This document shows positions 24,601-32,311 of a DNA stretch of 64,000 nt, piece after piece. The stretch spans positions 1 to 64,000 of the forward strand of contig DASUYB010000094.1 in assembly GCA_036377595.1 (NCBI GenBank), read 5' to 3'. Made by a program: the position numbers and the translations under genes. The stretch comes from Longimicrobium sp. Lineage in GTDB: Bacteria; Gemmatimonadota; Gemmatimonadetes; Longimicrobiales; Longimicrobiaceae. Every line of letters starts with the position of its first letter. Position 1 is the first letter of the stretch. The notes below the pieces were generated by a model. It saw nothing but the letters and a program-made list of their open reading frames with translations, had not been told where the DNA came from and made no database searches.

Positions 24601-24700
24601 GCAGGCACTCAGGACCGCGCAGCTGCGAATGCTGGCGAGCCCCGACGCCGCGCTCCGCTCGCCCGCGGCCTGGGCGGCGTTCCGGTACTCGGGTTCGTGA
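21611..24700 (+). CDS. Membrane-anchored TPR-CHAT protease
   Basis: This protein of about 1029 residues has an N-terminal transmembrane anchor (residues 7-28, LQLAGIVAALLLAAGGAAMW), a long alpha-helical TPR-like region (about 110-690) and a C-terminal CHAT caspase-like domain. The catalytic dyad is visible: His892 in VHYAGHAVFD and Cys939 in VLSACETQ. GGVIGTLWKVDD is also typical. CHAT domains are clan CD cysteine proteases activated by partner binding. N-terminal positive charge predicts an extracytoplasmic body. ATG at 21488, with GGGGAAGG before it, is an alternative start. Two paralogous unknown genes follow 132 bases downstream on the same strand. Confidence 0.88.
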   Translation: MRSRSLQLAGIVAALLLAAGGAAMWLHGSTRPPAPAELMEALSRAGVTRGFGPRLSIQVEYRTCRQVYGPDPGVPMTECPADTPSARLRRTVGRAKARVRQGADPTAMHVVALGDLLSAGDPALERAISVLQSVALLTDAPADALSDLAAAHLVRAERRQSPRNLLEAVEAASRALEADSGHPAARWNLAYALTRLGVDGEASRAWAAYRAVDSVSGWGRESGRWAGGLAAARTSGRGVSPQEEAARGWIGELGAWADAVQRGDYAGAEAHLRAAEMIGSALERGGRDATLADAVRFIRVHEHSRQQLRPLAEAHRDYARGRALYDAGNRREAAPWLERAASSPAASPALREWASLFHAATLVYGGRKAAGERVMRGVAAGCDTLRAAALAGRAYWMLGTTLNQAGHLEGARAAYETAARFLARAGESENEGTVQYLKGEVEFAAGNALGGYEQAYRALRTLRPYRASRWLHNQLQVAATASAAAGLPRTAILLQNESLEVGRRTGIPIYAVEALLARAQLLSAAGRTVEARADVDSARTRIAGLAPEEKAWAEADLRLAEARLVGETAPRRAADALDRVVASPASTQTVQREAAARLARADALLRIGDPTAAAADLERVIYLVDSLRAVARSGSLRASLADLARGVFDRMVMLQVNTSSPERALAYLERGREAFAPLGRGAGTAATLPLPRGGEAGIEYALIGDTLLSWVVDRTGVRLTRTSVDRERLLQTTRRVSAALQAEADEESVAEDLAFLYGLLMRPLRGLPDGPGAEIVIVADGEIAAIPFAALRDGPKGRYLVQDRTLRFAATLHDAFGTVARSDAPRWRTLVIEPGDAAARAADLSPLPTAAREAASIAAAYPVARIISGDSATPEAVTSAMGQAAVVHYAGHAVFDDERPEQSFLALAPGAGMGGGRLTATDIEMLRLDAVRLVVLSACETQRAQDRRSGGFSGLTAALMRAGAGGVIGTLWKVDDRLASPLVTEFHRAYRTSGDASQALRTAQLRMLASPDAALRSPAAWAAFRYSGS

Positions 24701-24832
24701 CGCCTGGTACGCGAAGGATTCGAACCCGCACATGCCAGGGCGCGGCCAGTCACATCCCACCCCGTGTCCCTCTATATCGATTGCCCGTCTCCTGAAGGAT
24801 TTGGTCCCTTCCCTTCTCGAAAGGACTGTACG

Positions 24833-25612
24833 ATGCCAAGCCTGAAGATCACCTTTCACGGCCTCTGCATGTTCGCCCCTCAAGGCAACGACGTTGTACA
24901 CGTCCTGATGCCGGCGACTGGCGGCGGTCCGCATGAGCACCACGCATTCATGCGCTATGATCGCAAGCAGGAAGATCCTCCGAAGCTCGGCGGCCGGATC
25001 GTCCCTCTGGTGAAGCACGACCTGCTGTTCGACGGCGTAACGAACGGCCTCGCGGTCCTGACGTTCGGCGACGGGGTCCCCAAAATCACCGACCCCGCCA
25101 AGAAGCTCGTCCCCAAGGACCATGTCGGGAACACGCCGGACAAGCTGAAGCTCCAGGCGCGCGTGGCCCTTCTGGCAGGGGAGGTCACCGACATCGGAGA
25201 GCTTGCCTGTTGGAGCATCAAGTACATGGAAGATGGGGAGGAGAAGGAGAAACGGGTCACCATGACGGACTACGTCGAGTGGACCTGGGATCTCATCGGA
25301 AGCACCGTACAATGGTCCACTTCCGACCTTGGTTCAGGCGTTCCGAACGGCTGGACGAAGCTTGTGGCCGACGGCAGCGGAGTCATTTCCGTTGATGTTC
25401 ACCACGTGCACTTCATGCCGGACAAGCCACCATTCCCCGGTCTTCCGGCCCCGCATTTCGATTTTTTCTACAAGCTGATCGGCAGCAACAACGCAAAAAC
25501 TCCTACGCTCGTGGGTTCGGGTCATTGCGACGAGCAGTTGAAGGGCTTTGTTCCCGCACTCAGTGCCACGCTTTATTCCTGCATGATCGCGGCGGGGGAA
25601 TTGGAGCCGTGA
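24833..25612 (+). CDS. Unknown protein, FHGLC/LYSCM family, paralog 1
   Basis: This 259-residue protein has no recognised domain or signal peptide. It begins MPSLKITFHGLCMF and ends with LYSCMIAAGELEP. Both ends match the next gene's product, as do internal blocks: LQAR/LRAR followed by CWSI/CWRI, MTDYVEW/MTDHVLW, DVHHVH/INHHDP and HFDFFYKL/HFAAYLAL. Conserved Cys (one in FHGLC, one in YSCM) and a His-His pair may form a metal or thiol site (inference). GAAAGGAC precedes the ATG. Codon use is less GC-biased than average. The position after a CHAT protease gene makes a substrate or partner role possible but unproven. Confidence 0.75.
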   Translation: MPSLKITFHGLCMFAPQGNDVVHVLMPATGGGPHEHHAFMRYDRKQEDPPKLGGRIVPLVKHDLLFDGVTNGLAVLTFGDGVPKITDPAKKLVPKDHVGNTPDKLKLQARVALLAGEVTDIGELACWSIKYMEDGEEKEKRVTMTDYVEWTWDLIGSTVQWSTSDLGSGVPNGWTKLVADGSGVISVDVHHVHFMPDKPPFPGLPAPHFDFFYKLIGSNNAKTPTLVGSGHCDEQLKGFVPALSATLYSCMIAAGELEP

Positions 25613-25724
25613 CCCCAGCGTCCGCCTGCACTTTCTCGGCGCTTTTTCCGGGCTGGCCAAACGCAGACCGTGTTCCTGGCTGAGGATGCCCGTTTTTCTG
25701 ACATGGTTTCCAGAGGAGTTGGAC

Positions 25725-26450
25725 ATGCCGCAGTTTACGCTGAACGTGACCTTTCACGGCCTGTGTCTCTTCGTCCGGCCGTCGCCAGGCCACCCGGAGA
25801 TGTTCGTGCTCTTTCCCAAAACGCCCCGTCCTGATGTCCCAAAACACGACCTGGACATCAGGTTCAACGGAACGCCCGAGACGCTGAAGCAGGGCGAGGA
25901 GCTCCGGTTCCTCAATCTGCCGGGAAACGGCGGTCCGACCACACTTCCAGCGGGAGTTGCGAACCTGAAGGCGGGCTACGTCAGGCCGGTCCACGGCAGC
26001 CATGTCGGGCCCAATCCGAATTCGAACCTGCGCGCGCGAGCCCTGCTTCCCGATGGAAGCCTCACCCCGGGAGCGGAACGGGATTGCTGGAGGATCGGGA
26101 CGAGGGAGGAGGCGATGACGGACCACGTCCTGTGGTCGGCAACCGTTCCCGATGCCAGCGAGCTCAGGTGGGCCGTGCACCGCTTCAACGGGTCGTTCGT
26201 GCGCGAGCTCCCCCCCGTGCCCGCCACCGGCGGCGAAGTCCGGATCGCCATCAACCATCACGACCCGGAGAGCGAACCCATCCCTCGGCCCGACCCAGGA
26301 TACGAACCACGCCATTTCGCAGCCTACCTTGCGCTGCTGCATCAGGGCACCGGCCTCCCGCTTCCGCGCCTGCTCGACGAGTGCCCCTCGCTGCGGCCCC
26401 CCGAGAGCGCGTCGCTCTACTCGTGCATGGTTGCGGGGGGAGAACTCTAG
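25725..26450 (+). CDS. Unknown protein, FHGLC/LYSCM family, paralog 2
   Basis: This 241-residue protein is a diverged paralog of the preceding one. It opens FTLNVTFHGLCLFVRP and ends SASLYSCMVAGGEL. Shared landmarks in the same order are an Arg-Ala block, CWRI, MTDHVLW, INHHDPES and HFAAYLALLHQ. No signal peptide or membrane segment is seen. AGAGGAG lies before the ATG at 25725. A 112-base spacer separates the two copies, and no terminator is visible between them, so they are probably co-transcribed. The duplication plus conserved termini suggest that both ends are functional interfaces. Confidence 0.75.
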   Translation: MPQFTLNVTFHGLCLFVRPSPGHPEMFVLFPKTPRPDVPKHDLDIRFNGTPETLKQGEELRFLNLPGNGGPTTLPAGVANLKAGYVRPVHGSHVGPNPNSNLRARALLPDGSLTPGAERDCWRIGTREEAMTDHVLWSATVPDASELRWAVHRFNGSFVRELPPVPATGGEVRIAINHHDPESEPIPRPDPGYEPRHFAAYLALLHQGTGLPLPRLLDECPSLRPPESASLYSCMVAGGEL

Positions 26451-26995
26451 CTGCCTTTCCGGTCCCGGAAGCGAGGTCGTTGCCTCGAAATGCGAAGGCG
26501 ATGCAGTTCCGTTTGACTCGCGGGCCGCCGCGGAGCGATCTCCGCGGCGGCCGTTTTCGTTTGATCCCCATACGTCACCGGCCGCGACAACTTGCTGTCG
26601 GGCAACGGGTTGGCGAAAACGCGGGGCGGTGTTATCTTTTACGGACCCAATTGGCTCCGGCCGTCGATCCGCGCGAGCGGCGACGGCCGGAGTCGCGTTC
26701 TTCCGGGCGGAGGACGCTCGCACCGCGCGGAGCGCCGTTCGTCCCACGCGTCCCGCCGTTCGTGCCACGCGCAGTGGCACCGCGGCGAAATCCTTAGAGA
26801 ATTCTAACGCGCCGGGGGAAACCCGGCCGTCCGGCACCGCGTACACGGGGCCGGCGGCCATGCAACCATCCCCGCCGGACACGTATCTGAAAGGAGCGTT
26901 CCGGCACGCATCGCCCGGCCGCATCGGGACACGCTCCCGGGCGGAACGCGCACCGGCGCCTGGACCTTCTTCTCGAATCCCCTGACACCGATCTG
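26451..26995. other. Intergenic region before the TonB-linked barrel
   Basis: This 545-base gap has no supported gene. It holds a perfect hairpin at about 26523-26555 (GGCCGCCGCGGAG/CTCCGCGGCGGCC, loop CGAT, then TTTTCG), nearly identical to the sodC terminator. A strong candidate promoter follows at 26610-26638. The remaining 350 bases would be a long leader for the receptor gene. Confidence 0.7.
26610..26638 (+). promoter_or_regulatory. Candidate promoter upstream of the TonB-linked barrel gene
   Basis: TTGGCG (26610-26615) and TATCTT (26633-26638) are spaced by exactly 17 bases. The distance to the receptor ATG is about 358 bases, so the transcript would carry an unusually long 5' leader. 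Confidence 0.55.
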
Positions 26996-29527
26996 ATGAT
27001 GAACCGCTTCGGTGGTACCCTGATGACCCTGGCGCTGGTGGCGGTCTCGACCGCCGCGCAGGCGCAGCAGACCGGCGCGCCCGCGGGCCCGCCGCCGTCG
27101 GGCGCGCGCCCCGGCGGAGCCGGGATGATGGCGGCCGGCGCGCAGCAGGCCGGCGGCACCATCCACGGCACCGTGCGCGACGCGTCGAGCGGCGCGGCGC
27201 TGGGCGGCGCCAGCATCGCCGTGCGCAGCGCGGCGGACTCGTCGCTGGTCACCGGCGCGGTGGCGCGCGCGGACGGCTCGTTCCGCATCGAGGGGGTGCG
27301 GCCGGGCACGTACTACCTGCGCGTCAGCCGCCTGGGCTACAACACGGCCACCGTCAGCCGCGTGGCCGTCACCGGTCCGCAGGCCGTGGCCGACGCGGGA
27401 ACGGTGCGGCTGGCCGCCGGCGCCGTGGGGCTGGCCGGCGTCACCGCCACGGCGGAGCGCGCGGCCGTGGTCTCCACCCCCGACCGCACCGTGGTTTCCA
27501 CCCGCGACATGCCGGCGGTGAGTGGCGGCAACGCGACCGACGTGCTGCGCAACGTTCCCGGCGTGGACGTGGACGGCGACGGCAAGGTCAGCCTGCGCGG
27601 CAACCAGAACGTGGCCATCCAGATCAACGGCCGCCCCGCGCCGCTCACCGGCGACGCGCTGACCAACTTCATCAAGCAGCTTCCCGCCAACCTGGTCGAC
27701 CGCGTGGAGGTGGTCCCCAACCCCTCGGCCAAGTACGACCCCGACGGGATGGGCGGCATCCTGAACATCGTCCTCAAGCAGAACACCGACCTGGGCACCA
27801 GCGGCGGGCTCACGCTGGGCGGGGGCACGGGCGGCCGCTACAACGCGTCGGGCAACCTGGGCACGCAGCGCGGGCCGCTGACGCTGTTCGGCAGCTACGG
27901 CTTCAACCGCGAGGCGCGCGACGCCGAAGGGTACAGCCTGCGCTCGGCGCTGGTCGGCGGCGTGCCGCAGAACTACATCGAGCAGGTGATGACGGGCGAC
28001 TTCCTCAACCAGTCGCACACCTTCAACGGCAACGGCGAGCTGAAGCTGGGCTCGCGCAACGTCCTCTCCTCGGCGTTCATGCTGAACAAGCGCCTGGGGA
28101 ACCAGGAGAGCGGCAGCGGCGTGCGCTGGATGGACGCCGACCAGGTGACCACGGGCGACTACGACCTGCTGACCACCGGCCGCGCGCGCGGGCTGTCGAC
28201 GGACTACCTGCTGGCGTTCAAGCGCACGCTGCAGCCCCAGCGCAACGAGTGGACGGCGCAGGCGCACTTCAACCGCTCGCGTGACCACTTCCTGAACGCC
28301 TTCCAGACGATGCCGGGCACGATCGCGCCCGCGCTGCTCGCGGGCGACTCGCGCAACGACCTGAACAGCGTCAACCGCCAGCTCGACTGGCAGGCCGACG
28401 TCACCCGGCAGCTGTCCACGGGAACGCGGCTGGAGGCGGGGTACAAGGGGATCCTGCGCCGGCTGGCCAACGACTACACGGTCGACTCGATCTTCGGCGG
28501 CGTGCCCGACCTGTCGCTGCGGCTGGAGAACGACTTCACCTACGACGAGAACGTGCAGGCGGGCTACGGGCTGCTGACGCAGACCATCACCCCGAAGCTG
28601 TCGGTGCAGGGCGGGCTGCGGCTGGAGCGGGCCTGGACCACCTTCCGGCTGGCCTCGGGCGAGTCGTTCGACAACGACTACACCAGCCTCTTCCCCAGCG
28701 CGGCGGCCACGCTGCAGGTGGGGCAGAAGGACCAGGTGCGGTTCAGCTACAGCAAGCGCATCAACCGCCCGGCCACGTTCCAGCTGAACCCGTTCCCCTT
28801 CGTGCAGGACCGGAACAACATCTTCGTGGGCAACCCCGGCCTGAAGCCCGAGTACACGCACGCCTACGAGGCGTCGTTCACGCACGCCACGTCGATGGGC
28901 AGCCTCACGGTGACGCCCTTCTACCGCCACACGGTGAACGCGGTACGCCGCTACCAGGCGTTCGGCAGCGACGGCGTCGACACCGCCACCTTCGCCAACC
29001 TGGCCACGGCCAACAGCTACGGCACCGACGCCAACCTGCAGCTGCGGCTGGGGCGGCTGAGCGGCTTCGTGGGGGCCAGCGCGTTCAAGATGGTCACCGA
29101 CGGCAGCAACGTGTCCAGCGGGCTGGGCGCCGACGTGTTCACCTGGACGGCGCGGGCCAGCCTGAACTTCAAGCTGAGCCCCAGCACCGACGTGCAGTGG
29201 TTCCAGTTCTACCGTCCCGCGACGAACACCGAGCAGGGGCGCCTGGGGTCGATGGGGATGGCCAACGTGGCGGTGCGGCAGAAGCTGAGCGACAAGGCGT
29301 CGCTGAACCTGCGCGTGGCCGACCCGTTCGACGCCATGCGGTTCTCCTTCACCGCCAGCTCGTCGTCGTACTCGCAGGAGCAGCTGCGGCGGTTCAACGC
29401 GCGGGCGGTGTACCTGTCGTTCAGCTACAACTTCGGCCGGCCTCCGCGGCTGCGGATGCCGCAGCAGCAGCCGGAGCAGCCCGCCGGCGGCGACCAGCCC
29501 GGGATGCCGGGCGGTCCGGGGCAGTGA
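26996..29527 (+). CDS. TonB-dependent receptor-like outer-membrane barrel with carboxypeptidase-regulatory-like domain
   Basis: This 843-residue protein has a signal peptide (cleavage near AQA-QQ, residue 24) and an Ala/Gly/Pro-rich linker. A CarboxypepD_reg-like beta domain (about 55-140, GTIHGTVRDASSGAALGGAS) follows. Then comes a plug domain (about 150-260) with DVLRNVPGVDVDGDG and GMGGILNIVLKQ, and a C-terminal barrel ending RAVYLSFSYNF. It is probably an OMP_b-brl_3-type member of the SusC-like group, importing a ligand across the outer membrane with TonB energy. The Gln/Pro-rich tail (QQQPEQPAGG) extends beyond the last strand. The ligand is unknown. A terminator follows. Confidence 0.87.
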   Translation: MMNRFGGTLMTLALVAVSTAAQAQQTGAPAGPPPSGARPGGAGMMAAGAQQAGGTIHGTVRDASSGAALGGASIAVRSAADSSLVTGAVARADGSFRIEGVRPGTYYLRVSRLGYNTATVSRVAVTGPQAVADAGTVRLAAGAVGLAGVTATAERAAVVSTPDRTVVSTRDMPAVSGGNATDVLRNVPGVDVDGDGKVSLRGNQNVAIQINGRPAPLTGDALTNFIKQLPANLVDRVEVVPNPSAKYDPDGMGGILNIVLKQNTDLGTSGGLTLGGGTGGRYNASGNLGTQRGPLTLFGSYGFNREARDAEGYSLRSALVGGVPQNYIEQVMTGDFLNQSHTFNGNGELKLGSRNVLSSAFMLNKRLGNQESGSGVRWMDADQVTTGDYDLLTTGRARGLSTDYLLAFKRTLQPQRNEWTAQAHFNRSRDHFLNAFQTMPGTIAPALLAGDSRNDLNSVNRQLDWQADVTRQLSTGTRLEAGYKGILRRLANDYTVDSIFGGVPDLSLRLENDFTYDENVQAGYGLLTQTITPKLSVQGGLRLERAWTTFRLASGESFDNDYTSLFPSAAATLQVGQKDQVRFSYSKRINRPATFQLNPFPFVQDRNNIFVGNPGLKPEYTHAYEASFTHATSMGSLTVTPFYRHTVNAVRRYQAFGSDGVDTATFANLATANSYGTDANLQLRLGRLSGFVGASAFKMVTDGSNVSSGLGADVFTWTARASLNFKLSPSTDVQWFQFYRPATNTEQGRLGSMGMANVAVRQKLSDKASLNLRVADPFDAMRFSFTASSSSYSQEQLRRFNARAVYLSFSYNFGRPPRLRMPQQQPEQPAGGDQPGMPGGPGQ

Positions 29528-29551
29528 TGGTTCGCTGAACGATGGGATGAT

Positions 29552-29596
29552 CGAGGGGCCGCTCTCCAGGCTGGGGAGCGGCCCCTCGCTTTCTTT
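29552..29596 (+). terminator. Terminator of the TonB-linked barrel gene
   Basis: A 13-bp stem pairs 29552-29564 with 29576-29588 and is followed by CTTTCTTT. Confidence 0.8.
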
Positions 29597-29607
29597 GCAC
29601 CGCGGGG

Positions 29608-29779
29608 TTTGGGCGTGTTGGGCGCTGAGACGCCCAAACGGGCTGCGCGCGCCGTAGGCCACGATACGACTGTGGCCAACGGCGCCGGGCCCCCGCCGCG
29701 CCGATCATCCGCGCGATCCGCGGGCGAGGGGTGCACGCGCGGCGGCGTCCCGGCCCTCCGGGCGCGCATCCCTCACGCA
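29608..29779. repeat. Structured dispersed repeat D, copy 2 (interrupted)
   Basis: Bases 29608-29690 match 10888-10970. The final GGGCGCGCATCCCTCACGCA block reappears at 29760-29779 after about 70 bases of inserted sequence. The internal stem reads GGCCAC/GTGGCC instead of GGGCAC/GTGCCC, so pairing is conserved despite two base changes. Confidence 0.7.
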
Positions 29780-29828
29780 GTATCGAGCCGTACCGACCCC
29801 AATCGGCCGTCACTCGACAACGAAACGA

Positions 29829-29854
29829 CCCGCGCGGCATCCGTGCCGCGCGGG
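29829..29854 (-). terminator. Terminator of the RiPP precursor gene
   Basis: A perfect 11-bp stem (CCCGCGCGGCA, 29829-29839, with 29844-29854) lies about 30 bases past the precursor stop on the minus strand. TCGTTTCGTT follows on that strand. Confidence 0.7.
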
Positions 29855-29884
29855 CTTCGTTCTCCTGCAATCCCGCCGGTCCGC

Positions 29885-30055
29885 TCAGCAGAGGTTGGTC
29901 GAGCAGGTCAGCCGCGTGTTGCACCCGGGAACGCAGCCGGGCAGCTGCGTGATGAATACGTTGGCATTCACCGTGCCGACCTGCGCCTCCGTCTCGCTCG
30001 TCTCGAACGTCTTCACCTCGAGTTCTTCCACCGTGAGCTTGAGCTTGCGGTCCAT
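29885..30055 (-). CDS. RiPP precursor peptide, pinensin-type lanthipeptide-like
   Basis: This 56-residue peptide begins MDRKLKLTVEELEVKTFET, the LxLxxLxVxTF leader pattern of pinensin-family lanthipeptide precursors. The C-terminal core from about residue 39 is Cys/Thr/Ser-rich (PGCVPGCNTRLTCSTNLC), with four Cys and several Thr/Ser available for thioether rings. I chose the ATG at 30055 because GGGAGGCG lies just upstream; the longer frame to 30094 adds no leader. No LanB, LanC, protease or transporter gene is in the window, so modification enzymes would have to act in trans or lie elsewhere. It is divergent from dapD. Confidence 0.75.
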   Translation of the reverse strand: MDRKLKLTVEELEVKTFETSETEAQVGTVNANVFITQLPGCVPGCNTRLTCSTNLC

Positions 30056-30267
30056 CGACGCCTCCCGCGAAAGGGTGTGATACAGGCCCGCCATCCAGCG
30101 GGTTGCATCACAATATCAGACACAATATGAAATTGCAACAACTCCGCGTGTCGGTCTCGGGACGTGGAGTTCAAGGGTGGAATCGCTTGTCTCCCCTCCC
30201 TGGTCCGGCTACGTTCCGCCGCCTTCATCACGGGGCGGAACCTACAGTCGCAAGGCGGAGACGAGGC

Positions 30268-31092
30268 ATGCTGGAGCGGACGGAGCTGGAGCGCATCATC
30301 GGCAAGGCGTACCGCGACCGGTCGCTGCTGGACCGGCACGAGGCGCGCGAGGCCGTCGACACCGTCATCAACCTTCTCGACCGCGGCGAGCTGCGCGTGG
30401 CCGAGAAGACGGACGGAGGGTGGACGGTGAACGCGTGGGCCAAGGAAGCCATCCTCCTCTACTTCGCCATGCGGCCGCTGGAGCCGGTGGACGCGGGCGA
30501 CCTGCGCTTCTTCGACAAGGTCCCCACCAAGACGAACCTCGAGGAGCAGGGGATCCGCGTCGTCCCGCCGGGCGTGGCGCGCTACGGCTCGTTCCTGGAG
30601 CCGGGGTGCGTGCTGATGCCCGGCTACGTCAACATCGGCGCGTACGTCGGCAGCGGCACGATGGTGGACACCTGGGCGACCGTCGGCTCGTGCGCGCAGA
30701 TCGGGCGCAACGTGCACCTCTCCGGCGGCGTGGGGATCGGCGGGGTGCTGGAGCCGCCCGGCGCGTCGCCCGTGATCGTCGAGGACGGCTGCTTCATCGG
30801 CTCGCGCTCCATCGTCGTCGAGGGCGTGGTGGTGGAGGAGGAGGCGGTGCTCGGCGCGAACGTCGTCCTCACCGCGTCCACCCCCATCGTCGACGTCACG
30901 GGCGAGGAGCCGGTGGTGACGAAGGGCCGCATCCCCGCGCGCTCGGTGGTGATCCCGGGATCGATGCCGAAGGAGTTCCCCGCGGGCACCTTCCACGTCC
31001 CCTGCGCGCTGCTGATCGGCCAGCGCAAGGAGTCCACCGACCGCAAGACGTCGCTGAACGACGTGCTGCGCACCTTCAGCGTGCAGGTGTAG
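30268..31092 (+). CDS. dapD: Tetrahydrodipicolinate N-succinyltransferase
   Basis: This 274-residue enzyme transfers succinyl from succinyl-CoA to tetrahydrodipicolinate in the diaminopimelate/lysine pathway. It shows the left-handed beta-helix hexapeptide repeats (VLMPGYVNIGAYVGSGTMVD, TWATVGSCAQIGRNVHLSGG) and the signature GVGIGGVLEP. Length equals E. coli DapD. The N-terminal helical domain (LERIIGKAYRDRSLLDRHEA) is present. The ATG at 30268 follows GGCGGAGACGAGGC. dapE starts two bases after its stop, so the two are translationally linked. Confidence 0.95.
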   Translation: MLERTELERIIGKAYRDRSLLDRHEAREAVDTVINLLDRGELRVAEKTDGGWTVNAWAKEAILLYFAMRPLEPVDAGDLRFFDKVPTKTNLEEQGIRVVPPGVARYGSFLEPGCVLMPGYVNIGAYVGSGTMVDTWATVGSCAQIGRNVHLSGGVGIGGVLEPPGASPVIVEDGCFIGSRSIVVEGVVVEEEAVLGANVVLTASTPIVDVTGEEPVVTKGRIPARSVVIPGSMPKEFPAGTFHVPCALLIGQRKESTDRKTSLNDVLRTFSVQV

Positions 31093-31093
31093 G

Positions 31094-32203
31094 GTGAGCG
31101 AGACCATCGCCGCGCCGGCATCGTCCGCCATCGCCGACGAGCTGGCGAGCCTGACCCTCGAGCTCTGCCGCATCCCCAGCGAGACCAGGCACGAGGCGGA
31201 GATCGCCACCTGGGTGCAGCACCGCTGCGTGGCTGCGGCGGGCGCCGACGCGGTGAAGCGCATCGGCAACTCCATCGTCTGCGATCCCTGCGTCGGCGCG
31301 GACGAGCGGCAGTCGCTCCCGGCCGTGGTCCTGGTCGGCCACCTCGACACGGTGAAATGCGCCGAGCTGCAGGACTACGCGGTGCGTGACGGGCGGGTGT
31401 ACGGCTGCGGCGCCAGCGACATGAAGGCCGGGTGCGCGGTGATGCTGGTGCTGCTGGAGCGCTGGCGCGAGCTGAAGGGCGTGCGCCCGGTGTGGATCTT
31501 CTACGACGCCGAGGAGGGGCCCAGCGAGGAGAACGGGCTGCAGCCGGTGCTGGACAGCGGCGTGCTGCCGCCGCTGGACTTCGCGTTCATCCTGGAGCCC
31601 ACCGACATGGGGCTGCAGCCGGGGTGCATGGGAACGATGCACGCGTCCATCACCGTCGCCGGCGTGCGGGCGCACAGCGCGCGGCCCTGGCAGGGCGAGA
31701 ACGCCGTCTACCGGGCGATCCCGCTGCTGCAGAGCTTCGCGGCGCTCGAGCGGCGCCCCGTCACCTTCGGCGAGCTCACCTTCTACGAGGTGATGGTGGT
31801 GACGCAGGTGCTGACGGCGAACTCCAAGAACGTCGTCCCCGACGCGGTGACGCTGAACGTGAACGTCCGCTTCGCGCCGGGCACGACCGCGGAGGAGGCC
31901 GAGGCCGAGCTGCGCGCGATCGTGGGCGGCGACGGGGTGGTGGAGATCGACGACTGCGCGCCGTCGGGCGAGGTGCACCTGGACCACCCGCTGATCCGCG
32001 ATTGGCGCCTGAGCGAGGGGCTGACGGTGCGCCCCAAGCAGGCGTGGACCGACGTGGCGCGCTTCACCTCGAACGGCATCCCCGCGGTGAACTTCGGCCC
32101 CGGCGAGACCTCGCAGGCGCACCAGGCCAACGAGTGGTGCTCCGTCGCGTCGCTGGAGTTCTGCTACGGCGCGCTGCGCAGGTTCTTCGAAGTGCAGGGG
32201 TGA
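31094..32203 (+). CDS. dapE: Succinyl-diaminopimelate desuccinylase
   Basis: This 369-residue M20-family metallohydrolase removes succinate from N-succinyl-LL-diaminopimelate. Visible metal and catalytic residues are the His in VGHLDTV (about 79), the Asp in GCGASDMKAG (about 112), the Glu pair in YDAEEGPSEENG (about 140), the Glu in LEPTD and the C-terminal His in QAHQANEW. VRAHSARPWQGENA is the dimerisation-domain His motif. A GTG start lies immediately after the dapD stop. Membership in a dap operon makes the DapE assignment stronger than a generic M20 peptidase call. Confidence 0.92.
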   Translation: MSETIAAPASSAIADELASLTLELCRIPSETRHEAEIATWVQHRCVAAAGADAVKRIGNSIVCDPCVGADERQSLPAVVLVGHLDTVKCAELQDYAVRDGRVYGCGASDMKAGCAVMLVLLERWRELKGVRPVWIFYDAEEGPSEENGLQPVLDSGVLPPLDFAFILEPTDMGLQPGCMGTMHASITVAGVRAHSARPWQGENAVYRAIPLLQSFAALERRPVTFGELTFYEVMVVTQVLTANSKNVVPDAVTLNVNVRFAPGTTAEEAEAELRAIVGGDGVVEIDDCAPSGEVHLDHPLIRDWRLSEGLTVRPKQAWTDVARFTSNGIPAVNFGPGETSQAHQANEWCSVASLEFCYGALRRFFEVQG

Positions 32204-32258
32204 TCGCCCGCGAGCAAATGAAACGTGGGCGCGCCGCTACCACCGACATACATCCCCA

Positions 32259-32311
32259 CGCTGAGTGCTCCCCGCCCCTGCGCAGCGGGGGAGGGGCCGG
32301 GGGAGGGGGCC
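32259..32311. repeat. Dispersed repeat C, copy 2
   Basis: A near-identical copy of 11000-11052 in the same orientation, inserted in the dapE-aminotransferase gap. A smaller hairpin (ctctcccggtacgggagag) follows at about 32363-32381. Confidence 0.75.

Noticed and set aside
24833-26450. Bacterial gasdermin pair next to the CHAT protease
   Set aside because: Neither protein shows gasdermin-like sequence or an N-terminal palmitoylated Cys context that I can recognise, and both ends are conserved in a way gasdermins are not. Only a structure prediction could reopen this.
26804-29662. 952-codon minus-strand frame opposite the TonB-linked barrel
   Set aside because: Same shadow effect. The plus-strand frame has a signal peptide, plug and barrel motifs.
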